A stretch of DNA of 64,000 nt from Acidimicrobiales bacterium (GTDB taxonomy: Bacteria; Actinomycetota; Acidimicrobiia; Acidimicrobiales; DATDAH01), in NCBI GenBank assembly GCA_016794585.1, contig JAEUJM010000013.1, forward strand, positions 124,001-188,000, read 5' to 3'. Position 1 is the stretch's first letter. Every line of letters begins with the position of its first letter. The notes under the pieces were generated by a model. It worked only from the letters and a program-made list of their open reading frames with translations, made no database searches and was not told where the DNA came from. Positions 36,751 to 44,709 of this stretch are shown one piece after another. The position numbers and the translations under genes were made by a program.

Positions 36751-38114
36751 GACGACACCTCCCGCCGGCGGTAGCGCACCCGGCAGGGCTGCTGGAGCTG
36801 CACGACCATCTTCGAGTGGTCGTTGACGTAGGTGTCCGGAGGCTGGGCCAGCTCGAACTCCCAGTCCTGGAGCAGCACCGAGAAAATCGCCTTGAGCTGC
36901 ATCAGGGCGAAGGCGGCGCCGACGCACCGGTGGCGCCCCGCGCCGAACGGGATCCAGTTCCACGGGTTGGCGAGGTCCTCCTCGCGGGGCTCGAGGTACC
37001 GCTGGGGGTCGAAGTCCTCGGCCCGCTCGAAGGCCTCGGGGATGCGGTTCGACACGGCCGGGCTGGCGGCGATGAGCTTGCCCTGGGCGAGGCGGAACCC
37101 GCCGTACTCCTGGTCGGACATGGCGACCCGCATGAGGATGATGAGGGGCGGGTGCAGGCGCAGGGCCTCCTTGATGCTCGACTCCAGCAACGGGATCTCC
37201 CGCAGCGCCTGGTAGCTCACCGCGGAGCCATCGGCGTACAGATCGTCGATCTCACGGGTGACCGCGGCCATGACGTCGGGGTGGCGCAGCCACTCGATGA
37301 GGGTCCAGGAGGCCGTGCCGGAGGTGGTGTGGTGCCCGGCGAACATCATCGAGATGAACATGCCGGTGACGATCCCGGCGCTGAAGCGCTCGGCGCCGTC
37401 GTCGTCCTTGATGGACATGAGCACGTCGAGGAGGTCCTTCTCCTCGGGCGCTTCTTCGCCACGGCGGCGCTCCATGATCCCGCCGACCAGCTCCACGAGT
37501 GCCTCACGGGCGGCGTCGCGGCGGCGGAAGCTCTCGATGTCCATGTACGGGTCGACGTAGGCCAGGGCGTCGGTGCCCTTCTCGAGGTCGTGGTACAGCT
37601 CGGCGAAGCGGCGGTCGAGCTCCTCCCGGAAGCGTTTGCCGATCAGACAGGCCGACGACGTGTAGATGGTCAGCTCGGCGAACCAGTCGAGCAGGTCGAT
37701 CTCGCCCTCGTCGTCCCACGCCGCCACCATGCGCTCGACCTCGTCGGAGATGGTCTGGGCGTGGCCGCGCATGAAGCTGTCCCGCAGGGCCTGGTTGTGC
37801 AGCATCTCGCGTCGACGTTCGGGGGAGGCGTCGAACACGACGCCCTCACCGAACACCGGGGTCATGAAGGGGTAGGCCTCGGCCTGGTCGAGGTCCTCCT
37901 CGGGCGCCCGGAAGAACCACTCGTTGGCGTCGGCGCCGGTCAGCAGGACGACCGTCTTGTCGGCGAGGACGAACTCGCCGACGTCGCCGCACTCCTCCCG
38001 GACCCTGGCCATCAGCGCGATGGGGTCCGTGCGCAGCTCTTCCAGGTGCCCGGTCTCGCCTTCACCGCCCGACACGCGGGGCGGCTCGCGGAGCGCTGTC
38101 TCGGTGGTGGTCAT
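36747..38114 (-). CDS. cyp51: Cytochrome P450 CYP51 (sterol 14-alpha-demethylase family)
   Basis: The 455-residue P450 matches the CYP51 family. The B-C loop signature is YPFMTPVFGEGVVFD, the I-helix motif is AGHHTTSGTASW, the K-helix ExxR lies in KEALRLHPP, and the haem cysteine is C397 in FGAGRHRCVG. Much of the sequence is as I recall for M. tuberculosis CYP51 (ASPERRREMLHN, ELTIYTSSACLIGK, YVDPYMDIESFRRRD). It is soluble, with no membrane anchor. Known CYP51s remove the 14-alpha methyl of sterols, but the natural actinobacterial substrate is unsettled. Confidence 0.95.
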   Translation of the reverse strand: MTTTETALREPPRVSGGEGETGHLEELRTDPIALMARVREECGDVGEFVLADKTVVLLTGADANEWFFRAPEEDLDQAEAYPFMTPVFGEGVVFDASPERRREMLHNQALRDSFMRGHAQTISDEVERMVAAWDDEGEIDLLDWFAELTIYTSSACLIGKRFREELDRRFAELYHDLEKGTDALAYVDPYMDIESFRRRDAAREALVELVGGIMERRRGEEAPEEKDLLDVLMSIKDDDGAERFSAGIVTGMFISMMFAGHHTTSGTASWTLIEWLRHPDVMAAVTREIDDLYADGSAVSYQALREIPLLESSIKEALRLHPPLIILMRVAMSDQEYGGFRLAQGKLIAASPAVSNRIPEAFERAEDFDPQRYLEPREEDLANPWNWIPFGAGRHRCVGAAFALMQLKAIFSVLLQDWEFELAQPPDTYVNDHSKMVVQLQQPCRVRYRRREVSS

Positions 38115-38896
38115 CAGGTGTCCTTTCCGCGGACGGGTGCTTCGGGTTCGACTTCGACGAGGGCGAGGTGCACGCCCTTGGGGGCGGTGGCCACGGTGAC
38201 GATGACGCCGGCCACGTCGTCGGGGGTGAGGTAGTGCTCGCCGTGGATGAGCCCCCGCTCCACCCAGGTGGCGATGGACGACTCCACGAGCTCGGGCTCC
38301 CAGGTCATGCCCATGCCGGTGAGGGTGGGGCCGGGGCGCACGGTGGACACCCGCACGCCGGTGCCCTCCAGCTCCATGCGCATGACCCGGCCGAGGGTGT
38401 CGAGCCCGGCCTTCGCCGTGGCGTAGGCGGCCATGCCGGGGACCGGGACTCGCAGGATCGACGAGCTGACGAGCACGACGTCGCCGTGGCCCCGCTCGAC
38501 CATGGCCGGGACGAGGGCGTTGCACAGCCGCTGGGCGCCCAGGAAGTTCACCGTGATGTCCTGGGCGAAGGCGTCGGGGTCGGTGCCGATGGACGTGCCC
38601 GGCACGACGTCGCCGGCGTTGGACACCACGATGTCGACCTCGCCGTAGGCGGCGACGGCCCCCGCGGCGAAGGCCGAGACCGACGCCGGGTCGGCCATGT
38701 CGAGGCGCAGCGCCGTGGCCTCCCCGCCGGCGTGGCGGATCGCGGCCGCCTCCTCCTCGCACCGCTCGAGGCGCCGGGCGCCGAGCACGACCGGGTGGCC
38801 GGCGGCGGCCAAGAGGCGGGCCGTGGCGGCGCCGATGCCGGACGAGGCGCCGGTGACGACCGCCGGGCGGCGCTCGGCGTGGGCGACGAAGCTCAC
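38114..38896 (-). CDS. Short-chain dehydrogenase/reductase in the CYP51 operon
   Basis: The 260-residue SDR has the cofactor motif GASSGIG (16-22), the NAG strand end (SNAGDVVPG), the catalytic serine in LVSSSILRV and the YATAK motif with the active-site Tyr and Lys. The GTG start is preceded by a 25-base gap after the upstream P450. The stop overlaps the cyp51 start by one base. The mycobacterial locus has an SDR (Rv0765c) in the same place. Confidence 0.92.
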   Translation of the reverse strand: MSFVAHAERRPAVVTGASSGIGAATARLLAAAGHPVVLGARRLERCEEEAAAIRHAGGEATALRLDMADPASVSAFAAGAVAAYGEVDIVVSNAGDVVPGTSIGTDPDAFAQDITVNFLGAQRLCNALVPAMVERGHGDVVLVSSSILRVPVPGMAAYATAKAGLDTLGRVMRMELEGTGVRVSTVRPGPTLTGMGMTWEPELVESSIATWVERGLIHGEHYLTPDDVAGVIVTVATAPKGVHLALVEVEPEAPVRGKDT

Positions 38897-38921
38897 GCGG
38901 CCTGCGCCTCCGCCGTCGGGT

Positions 38922-40130
38922 TCATCGAGGGGTCACCACCATCGGCACCTCGGCGAACCCGCGGACGTTGACGGAGTGGACTCTGCGGACGCCCGCGGCG
39001 TCGACGTGGTAGCCGGCACACCCCGCCACCAGGGCCCGCAGGGCGATGGCGGCCTCGAGGCGGGCCAGCGAGGCGCCCATGCAGTAGTGGCGGCCGACGC
39101 CGAACGAGAGCTTGTCGGTGTCGATGGCCTTCGTGGTGTCCCGCTCGATGTCGTAGCGGTCGGGCTCGGGGAACACGTCGCCGTCGCGGTTGGCCGAGCC
39201 GATGAGCAGCAGCACCCGGTCACCCTCGGGGATGGTGCCGTGCGGGGTCTCGATGGCCTCGGCGGCCCGGCGGGCGACCATCTGCGAGGAGTTGTCGTAG
39301 CGGAGGGTCTCCTCGATCCACCCCGGGATGAGGCTCGGGTCGGCCCAGACCCGCTCCGCGGTGCCCGGGTTGCGCCACGCCCAGTAGAGGGCGTTGGCCA
39401 GCAGCTTCGTGGTGGTCTCGTTGCCCGCCACCACGAGCAGGAACAGGAAGCTGATGACCTCGGCGTCGGTCAGCCCTTCCCCGTCGATTTCGGACTCGAT
39501 CAGCGCCGTGGTGAGGTCGGCGGTGGGCCGGCGGCGCCGCTCGGCCACCATGTCGCCGTAGTAGCCGTAGAGGGCGAGGGCGGCCTCGATGCCCGCCGGG
39601 GGCACGTCGAGCACGCCCTCCTCGCGGTGGACCAGGAGGTCGGCGAGGCGGCGGACCTCGGCCCGGTCGGACTCGGGCACCCCGACGAGCTCGCTGATGA
39701 CGTCCATGGGCAGCTTGCCGGCGAAGTCGGCGACCAGGTCGAAGCTGCCCGACTCGAGCGCCGGGCCCAGGTAGTGCGCGGTGAGGGCCTCGATGCGGGG
39801 GACGAGGTCCTGCACCCGCCTGGGCGTGAAGCCACGCGAGACGAGCGCCCGCATGCGGGTGTGGCGCGGCGGGTCGAGGGCGAGGAACGACATGGTCTTG
39901 TGGGCGTCCGGGCCCCACGCGAGCTCGTCGAGGGTGACGCCGTAGGCGCTGGAGAACCGGGTGGTGTCGCGGAATGCGGCGCTCACGTCGGCGTAGCGCG
40001 ACAGCGCCCAGAAACCGAGCTCGTCGTTGCGGTAGAGCGGCGCCTCGGCCCGCAGGCGGGCGTACGTGGGGTACGGGTCGTCGTGGACCTCGTAGTCGTA
40101 GGGGCTGTAGTGGACCGCGGTGGCCTTCAC
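38922..40130 (-). CDS. Cytochrome P450, CYP123-like
   Basis: The 402-residue P450 has the oxygen-binding I-helix VVAGNETTTKLLANALYW, the ExxR in EETLRYDNSSQ and the haem motif SFGVGRHYCMG. The start (YDYEVHDDPYPTYARLRAEAPLYRN) and segments such as GKLPMDVISELVGVPESDRA closely resemble M. tuberculosis CYP123 as I recall it. CYP123 (Rv0766c) occupies the same position relative to cyp51. The CYP123 assignment would need a phylogeny to be firm. It overlaps the TetR stop by four bases. Confidence 0.88.
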   Translation of the reverse strand: MKATAVHYSPYDYEVHDDPYPTYARLRAEAPLYRNDELGFWALSRYADVSAAFRDTTRFSSAYGVTLDELAWGPDAHKTMSFLALDPPRHTRMRALVSRGFTPRRVQDLVPRIEALTAHYLGPALESGSFDLVADFAGKLPMDVISELVGVPESDRAEVRRLADLLVHREEGVLDVPPAGIEAALALYGYYGDMVAERRRRPTADLTTALIESEIDGEGLTDAEVISFLFLLVVAGNETTTKLLANALYWAWRNPGTAERVWADPSLIPGWIEETLRYDNSSQMVARRAAEAIETPHGTIPEGDRVLLLIGSANRDGDVFPEPDRYDIERDTTKAIDTDKLSFGVGRHYCMGASLARLEAAIALRALVAGCAGYHVDAAGVRRVHSVNVRGFAEVPMVVTPR

Positions 40131-40714
40131 CGATCGGCGCTCCCGAGGAGCAGCTCGGCAGCTTCGGCCAGGGTCCCGGGCAGGTCCTCGTACGACAGGT
40201 GACCCATGCCCGCCTGCAGCATGGTCCCCGAGATGATGATGCCCAGCAGGCGCACCACCGCGGGATCGGCATCGGCACCGAGGGCGTCGGTCACCCGCTG
40301 CTGCAACGCCGCACCGATGCGATCGCGAACCCGTCGAACCTCGGGATCGGACGCCAGCATCGCCGTGGTGACGGCGCCGGCGACGGACGACTCGCCGACC
40401 AGCATCGCGGCGACAGGGGAGAGCGCAGCGGCGACTCGAGTGGCCGGAGGATCCGCCTGGTCGACGTCGACGCCCGGCACCTCACGGAGGCGGCGCCAGA
40501 ACACCTCGGCGATGAGGTGGTCCTTCGAGGCGAAGTACGTGTAGGCGGTGGCGGGGGCGACGCCGGCAGCCGACGCCACGGTGCGCACGGTCAGCCCGTC
40601 GTACCCGCCGGCGACCAGCACCCCGTGGGCGGTCTCGACCAGGCGCGCCACGGTCTCGGCCTGCCGCTCCGTGAGCGACCCCCGTGCCGCCGTTCCGACC
40701 CCCGAACTGGACAT
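40127..40714 (-). CDS. TetR family regulator of the CYP51 operon
   Basis: The 195-residue protein has the TetR helix-turn-helix YDGLTVRTVASAAGVAPATAYTYFASKDHLIAEVFWRRL (about 40-75) and a variable ligand-binding C-terminus. I chose ATG 40714 because a TACTTT -10 box lies eight bases upstream and a dyad overlaps the start. A GTG at 40732 would put that promoter inside the gene. It is the first gene of the operon and probably represses it until a ligand binds. The mycobacterial locus also has a TetR-type gene here (Rv0767c). Confidence 0.9.
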   Translation of the reverse strand: MSSSGVGTAARGSLTERQAETVARLVETAHGVLVAGGYDGLTVRTVASAAGVAPATAYTYFASKDHLIAEVFWRRLREVPGVDVDQADPPATRVAAALSPVAAMLVGESSVAGAVTTAMLASDPEVRRVRDRIGAALQQRVTDALGADADPAVVRLLGIIISGTMLQAGMGHLSYEDLPGTLAEAAELLLGSADR

Positions 40715-40728
40715 GTGTCCAGAAAGTA
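40707..40728 (-). promoter_or_regulatory. Promoter and dyad operator of the CYP51 operon
   Basis: A -10 box TACTTT (complement of 40723-40728) lies eight bases before the ATG at 40714. A dyad CTGGACA-TG-TGTCCAG (40707-40722) covers the transcription start and the start codon. Repressor bound there would block initiation, which suits autoregulation by the TetR protein. Confidence 0.65.
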
Positions 40729-40766
40729 GCACACCCCTCCCGGGCGGGGGAGGGGTGTGCTGACGG

Positions 40767-40895
40767 GTGACGTGGCGGAGCGGAGCCGCTCAGCGGACGA
40801 ACCGGATGCCGAAGGCGCCCGACGGAGGGTGACGTGGCGGAGCGGAGCGGAGCCGCTCAGCGGACGAACCGGATGCCGAAGGCGCCCGACGGAGG
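40767..40895. repeat. Tandem duplication of a 62/67-base unit
   Basis: The unit at 40767-40828 is repeated at 40829-40895. The second copy differs only by an inserted AGCGG. Each copy holds the inverted repeat GAGCGG-AG-CCGCTC. The array lies directly after the inositol synthase stop and before the TetR promoter, so it may act as a double terminator. The 185 bases from 40715 to 40899 contain no gene. Confidence 0.9.
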
Positions 40896-40899
40896 AGGG

Positions 40900-42234
40900 C
40901 TAATCCGACAGGTAGTAGTCCATGCCCAGGTGGGTGATGGGGTCCTCGCCCTGGATCCAGCGGAGGGTGTTCTTCAGCTTGGTGAGCTGGATGAACAGGT
41001 CGTGCTCGGGGTACAGGCCGGGCGCCACCTGGGGCGATTTGAAGTAGAAGCTCAGCCACTCCTGGATGCCGCCGAGGCCGGCACGCTGGGCCAGGTCGAG
41101 GAAGATCACCAGGTCGAGGGCGAGGGGTGCGGCGAGGATCGAGTCGCGGCAGAGGAAGTCGACCTTCATCTGCATGGGGTAGCCGAGCCAACCGAACAGG
41201 TCGATGTTGTCCCAGCCCTCCTTGTTGTCGCCCCGGGGCGGGTAGTAGTTGATGCGGACCTTGTGGTACACGTCGCCGTAGAGCTCGGGGAAGCGCTCGG
41301 GCTCGAGCACGTCCTCCAGAACGCCCAGCTTCGACTGCTCCTTGGTCTTGAAGTTCTCGGGGTCGTCGAGCACCTCGCCGTCCCGGTTGCCCAGGATGTT
41401 GGTCGAGTACCAGCCGCTGAGGCCGAGCATGCGGGCCTTCAGCATGGGGGCGAGGACCGTCTTCAGCATGGTCTGGCCGGTCTTGAAGTCCTTGCCGCAG
41501 ATCGGCACCTTGTGCTCGTCGGCGTACATGCGCAGCGCCGGCGTGTCGACGGCGAGGTTGGGGGCTCCGTTGGCGAACGGCACGCCCTCCTGGAGGGCGG
41601 CGTAGGCGTAGAGCATCGACGGGGCGATGGCCGGGTCGTTGGCGTCGATGGCGGCCTCGAAGGCCTCGATGGTGGCGTGGGCCGGGCCTGGCTCGATGAA
41701 GATCTCGGTGGAGCCACACCAGATCATCACGAGGCGGTCGCACAGGTTCTCGTCCCGGAAGGCCGCGATGTCGGCCTTGATCTGGTCGAGCATGGCCCGC
41801 TTGTCGGTGGAGGCCATGACGTTGGTGCCCTCGAGGCGCTTGACGTAGGACGGGTCGAACGCCGCGGGCATGGGCTTGATGGCGCGGAGCGCGTCGGCGA
41901 TGCCCTCGAGGTGACGGCCCTGATCGAGCACACCGGCCCGGCTGGCGGCGGTGTAGGCGTCGTCCGGGTACGGGTCCCAGGCGCCGAACACGATCTGGTC
42001 CAGTGACGCCAGCGGCACGAAGTCCTTGATCTTGGGGACGTTGTCGTCGGTGCGCTTGCCGATGCGGATGGTGCCCATCTGGGTGAGCGAGCCCACCGGG
42101 TCGCCCTCGCCACGCTTGGCCAGCTCGACGCCGGCGATGAGCGTGGTGGTGACGGCGCCGAGGCCCACGCAGAGGACGCCGAGACGGCCGTCGGCGGGAG
42201 CGACGGTGGGGGAGGGAGGGACGTCGGATGCCAT
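40900..42234 (-). CDS. ino1: Inositol-3-phosphate synthase
   Basis: The 444-residue enzyme converts glucose-6-phosphate to inositol-3-phosphate with NAD+, feeding phosphatidylinositol and mycothiol synthesis in actinobacteria. The NAD-binding start is GVLCVGLGAVTTTLIAG (about 18-34). Core signatures are TNVMAS, GKDFKTGQT, GWYSTNILGN, KVDFLCRDS and the substrate-site lysines. It is longer than the roughly 370-residue mycobacterial Ino1 and resembles the larger bacterial form. It diverges from a LysR gene across 71 bases that hold a dyad. Confidence 0.95.
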   Translation of the reverse strand: MASDVPPSPTVAPADGRLGVLCVGLGAVTTTLIAGVELAKRGEGDPVGSLTQMGTIRIGKRTDDNVPKIKDFVPLASLDQIVFGAWDPYPDDAYTAASRAGVLDQGRHLEGIADALRAIKPMPAAFDPSYVKRLEGTNVMASTDKRAMLDQIKADIAAFRDENLCDRLVMIWCGSTEIFIEPGPAHATIEAFEAAIDANDPAIAPSMLYAYAALQEGVPFANGAPNLAVDTPALRMYADEHKVPICGKDFKTGQTMLKTVLAPMLKARMLGLSGWYSTNILGNRDGEVLDDPENFKTKEQSKLGVLEDVLEPERFPELYGDVYHKVRINYYPPRGDNKEGWDNIDLFGWLGYPMQMKVDFLCRDSILAAPLALDLVIFLDLAQRAGLGGIQEWLSFYFKSPQVAPGLYPEHDLFIQLTKLKNTLRWIQGEDPITHLGMDYYLSD

Positions 42235-42261
42235 GGGCAGACCCTAAGCGATCGTGAACGA

Positions 42262-42297
42262 ACTGTAGTGACAGTGAAGCAAGACCGAAGCTATGAT
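42262..42297 (+). promoter_or_regulatory. LysR gene promoter with dyad in the ino1-LysR intergenic region
   Basis: TGACAG (42269-42274) and TATGAT (42292-42297) form -35 and -10 boxes with a 17-base spacer. The GTG at 42306 is eight bases past the -10. An ACTGT-AGTG-ACAGT dyad (42262-42275) overlaps the -35 and also lies upstream of ino1 on the other strand. It could let the LysR protein control both genes. Confidence 0.6.
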
Positions 42298-42305
42298 CGG
42301 AGGTC

Positions 42306-43214
42306 GTGAAGGATCCCGCCCAGCCGCCACTGCCCAACGTGTCGGTGCAGCAGCTCGACTACCTGGTGGCCGCGGTGGAGGCGCCGACCTTCGCCGAGGC
42401 GGCCGGCCGCCTCGGGGTGTCCGCCTCGGCGCTGTCGCAGGGGCTGGCGGAGCTGGAGCGCCGGGTGGGCATCGACCTGTTCGAGGCCGACGGCCGGCGC
42501 CGGGTGCTCCGCCCCCAGGCCGAGGAGGTGCTGCGCTACGCGGAGCGGGTGCTCGGCCAGACCGCCGACCTCGCCCGCTGGGCCCAGGCGCAGCGGGAGG
42601 GTCGCACCGGGCCCCTCCGGGTCGGCCTCATCGACGTCGCCGCCGTCGAGCACCATCCCCAGGCCCTCCGGGCGTTCCGGCGGGCGCGCCCCGACGTCGA
42701 CCTGCGCCTCACGGTCGCCCCTTCCGGCGAGCTCCTCGACCGCCTCGCCCGCGGCTCGCTCGACCTCGCCGTCTGCGTCGACCCGGCCCGCGAGGGCTTC
42801 GACGCCCGCCCTCTGCTCGACGAGCCCATGGCCGTCTACGCCCCCGACGATGCCGCCATCGGGCCGCCCGAGCGGTGGGGGCCCTGGGTCACGTTCCCGC
42901 CCGGCTCGCAGACCCGTGCCCTCATCGCGTCGGCGCTGCGCGCCCGGGGTGCCCCGTTCGAGGTCGTCGCCGACTCCCACCAGCCCGAGGTGCTGTGCGA
43001 GATGGTGCGCCTCGGCATCGGTTGGACGGTGCTGCCCGTCGTCCAGGCCGAGAAGCCGCCGGCGGCGCTGCGACGGGCCCTTCCGGAGGTCCTCGTCCAC
43101 CGGCGCCTCGCGGCGGTGCGCCGAGCCGACCGTCCCCCCGACCCGGCCGCCGACGCGCTCGTGGACACGCTGCTCGAGCTCGGTCCCGCCCCGCCGCTGG
43201 GCGGCGCCGCGTAG
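42306..43214 (+). CDS. LysR family transcriptional regulator
   Basis: The 302-residue regulator has the LysR winged HTH (about 10-70: VQQLDYLVAAVEAPTFAEAAGRLGVSASALSQGLAELERRVGIDLFE) and a periplasmic-binding-like sensor domain (about 96-295: GPLRVGLIDVAAVEHHPQALRAFRRARPDVDL). Divergent layout with ino1 and a shared dyad make ino1 a likely target. The ligand is unknown. Confidence 0.92.
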   Translation: MKDPAQPPLPNVSVQQLDYLVAAVEAPTFAEAAGRLGVSASALSQGLAELERRVGIDLFEADGRRRVLRPQAEEVLRYAERVLGQTADLARWAQAQREGRTGPLRVGLIDVAAVEHHPQALRAFRRARPDVDLRLTVAPSGELLDRLARGSLDLAVCVDPAREGFDARPLLDEPMAVYAPDDAAIGPPERWGPWVTFPPGSQTRALIASALRARGAPFEVVADSHQPEVLCEMVRLGIGWTVLPVVQAEKPPAALRRALPEVLVHRRLAAVRRADRPPDPAADALVDTLLELGPAPPLGGAA

Positions 43215-43223
43215 CCTCGGGAC
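43212..43223 (+). promoter_or_regulatory. -10 box for the DinB-like gene (leaderless)
   Basis: TAGCCT (43212-43217), overlapping the LysR stop, is followed by six bases and the GTG at 43224. Confidence 0.4.
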
Positions 43224-43757
43224 GTGCCCGACGACCGGAACTGGCTGGCGACGGTGGACGAGCCGTGCGACGAATGCGGGTTCGACGCGTCTGCCATCGC
43301 CGAGTCCGAGCTCGCCGACGCGGTCCGGGCCCTCGGCGACGCGTGGCGGGGCGGATTCGTGCTCGCCGCGCCCAGCATCACCGATCGTCCGGACGACGTC
43401 ACCTGGTCAGCGCTCGAGTACGCCTGCCACACCCGGGACGTGCTGTCGGTCTTCGCCAGCCGGGTCACCCTCACGCTCGCTGAGGACGACCCCGAGCTGG
43501 GCTGGTGGGACCACGAGGCCGCCGCCGTCGACGAGGCCTACAACCAGCAGGACCCGGGCGCGGTCCTGGCCGACCTCGACCTCAACGCCGCGCACCTCGC
43601 CGACGTGCTCGACGCCGTTCCCGGCGACGCGTGGGGTCGGGCCGCCACCCGGCGGGGCACCGAGCGCTTCACCATCGCCGGGATGGCGCGCTTCTGCCTC
43701 CACGAGGGCCACCACCACCTGCGCGACGCCCGCCTCGCCGCCGCCCCCGCCAACTGA
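43224..43757 (+). CDS. DinB/maleylpyruvate isomerase-like metal-binding protein
   Basis: The 177-residue helical protein fits the DinB superfamily. A likely metal triad is His in EYACHTRDVL (about 65-74) and two His in LHEGHHHLRD near the C-terminus. Actinobacterial members use mycothiol, bacillithiol or similar thiols as cofactors. The nearby inositol synthase feeds mycothiol synthesis, a possible but unproven link. A CDECGFD cysteine pair at residues 15-18 is unusual for the family. Confidence 0.75.
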   Translation: MPDDRNWLATVDEPCDECGFDASAIAESELADAVRALGDAWRGGFVLAAPSITDRPDDVTWSALEYACHTRDVLSVFASRVTLTLAEDDPELGWWDHEAAAVDEAYNQQDPGAVLADLDLNAAHLADVLDAVPGDAWGRAATRRGTERFTIAGMARFCLHEGHHHLRDARLAAAPAN

Positions 43758-43790
43758 CCCGAGGCGTCTGGCGGCCTCGCGCCCCAGCGC

Positions 43791-43844
43791 CCGTTCCGCC
43801 AGCACCAACCTGTTCTGCACGACACGCTGGTGCTGGCAGAACGG
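43791..43844. terminator. Long hairpin terminator between convergent genes
   Basis: 17-base arms at 43791-43807 and 43828-43844 pair with one mismatch around a 20-base loop. The hairpin is centred in the gap between the DinB-like gene and the ECF transporter S gene and should stop transcription from both sides. Confidence 0.75.
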
Positions 43845-43854
43845 TAGGGCGGCG

Positions 43855-44709
43855 TCAGGTCGGGGGGAGGGGCTCCAGCTCGACGACGGGATCGAGGCGG
43901 TGGGCGAAGCGACGCAGGCTGGCCAGCACGGCCACGCCGGTGACGGCGATGAGCACGGCGTTGGCCAGCGCGCCGGCGGCGTCCCACCCGAGGCTGGTGA
44001 GCACGTAGAACGACCAGTACCGGTCGAGGGTCTCGGGCAGGGTGAGGCCCGGGTGCCAGGCGAGGTCGCCGTCGCCGAGGGCGAAGGGCCAGAACCAGAG
44101 GTTCATGATCGCCCCGTACAGGAAGCCCCACACCCAGCCGTACACGGCGAGGACGCCGACCTCGCCGGCCGGCGGGAGGCGACGCGTCAGCCGGCCGATC
44201 CCGCCCGCTCCCGCCCCCATCCACCCCAGCGCCAGCATCTGGAACGGCAACCACGGCCCGATGCCACCGGTGATCACCGCCGAGATCGCCATGGAGCAGA
44301 TACCGAGCAGCAGACCGAACCGCGGACCGAAGGCGGCGCCGGCCAGGACGATCAGGAAGAAGATCCCGCTGCCGCCTCCCGGCAGGTCGAGCAGCCGTAG
44401 CAGGCCGGACGCAGCCGAGAGCACCCCGAGCAGTGCGACGGTACTGCCGTTCATGGTGCCCCGGCGCACCTCCAAGGTGACGGCGGCGACGACGAGGGCG
44501 CCCACGAGTGCGGCGACCAGGGGCGCGTCGCCGGCGTGGGCCTGGTCGGGCAGCGACTCACTCGGCAGCCAGAACGGGTACAGGAAGGCGGCCACGCCGA
44601 GCACCAGCATCAACAGATAGACGCCCACGGGCTGCGCCCGGGCCGCCCACCGCCGGGCGGGGTCCGCGAGCGGGGGCGGCCGCACCCCCGCCGATGTGTC
44701 GGTGCTCAC
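43855..44709 (-). CDS. ECF transporter S component (predicted cobalamin-specific, CbrT-like)
   Basis: The 284-residue membrane protein has about six helices. Its core (GGSGIFFLIVLAGAAFGPRFGLLLGICSMAISAVITGGIGPWLPFQMLALGWMGAGAGGIG) matches ECF S components of the CbrT-like branch, which bind cobalamin and related vitamins. It is the third gene of the ECF operon and overlaps the ATPase gene by four bases (GTGA). Vitamin specificity is inferred from the neighbouring cobalamin riboswitch and transcobalamin-like proteins, not from sequence alone. Confidence 0.82.
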   Translation of the reverse strand: MSTDTSAGVRPPPLADPARRWAARAQPVGVYLLMLVLGVAAFLYPFWLPSESLPDQAHAGDAPLVAALVGALVVAAVTLEVRRGTMNGSTVALLGVLSAASGLLRLLDLPGGGSGIFFLIVLAGAAFGPRFGLLLGICSMAISAVITGGIGPWLPFQMLALGWMGAGAGGIGRLTRRLPPAGEVGVLAVYGWVWGFLYGAIMNLWFWPFALGDGDLAWHPGLTLPETLDRYWSFYVLTSLGWDAAGALANAVLIAVTGVAVLASLRRFAHRLDPVVELEPLPPT

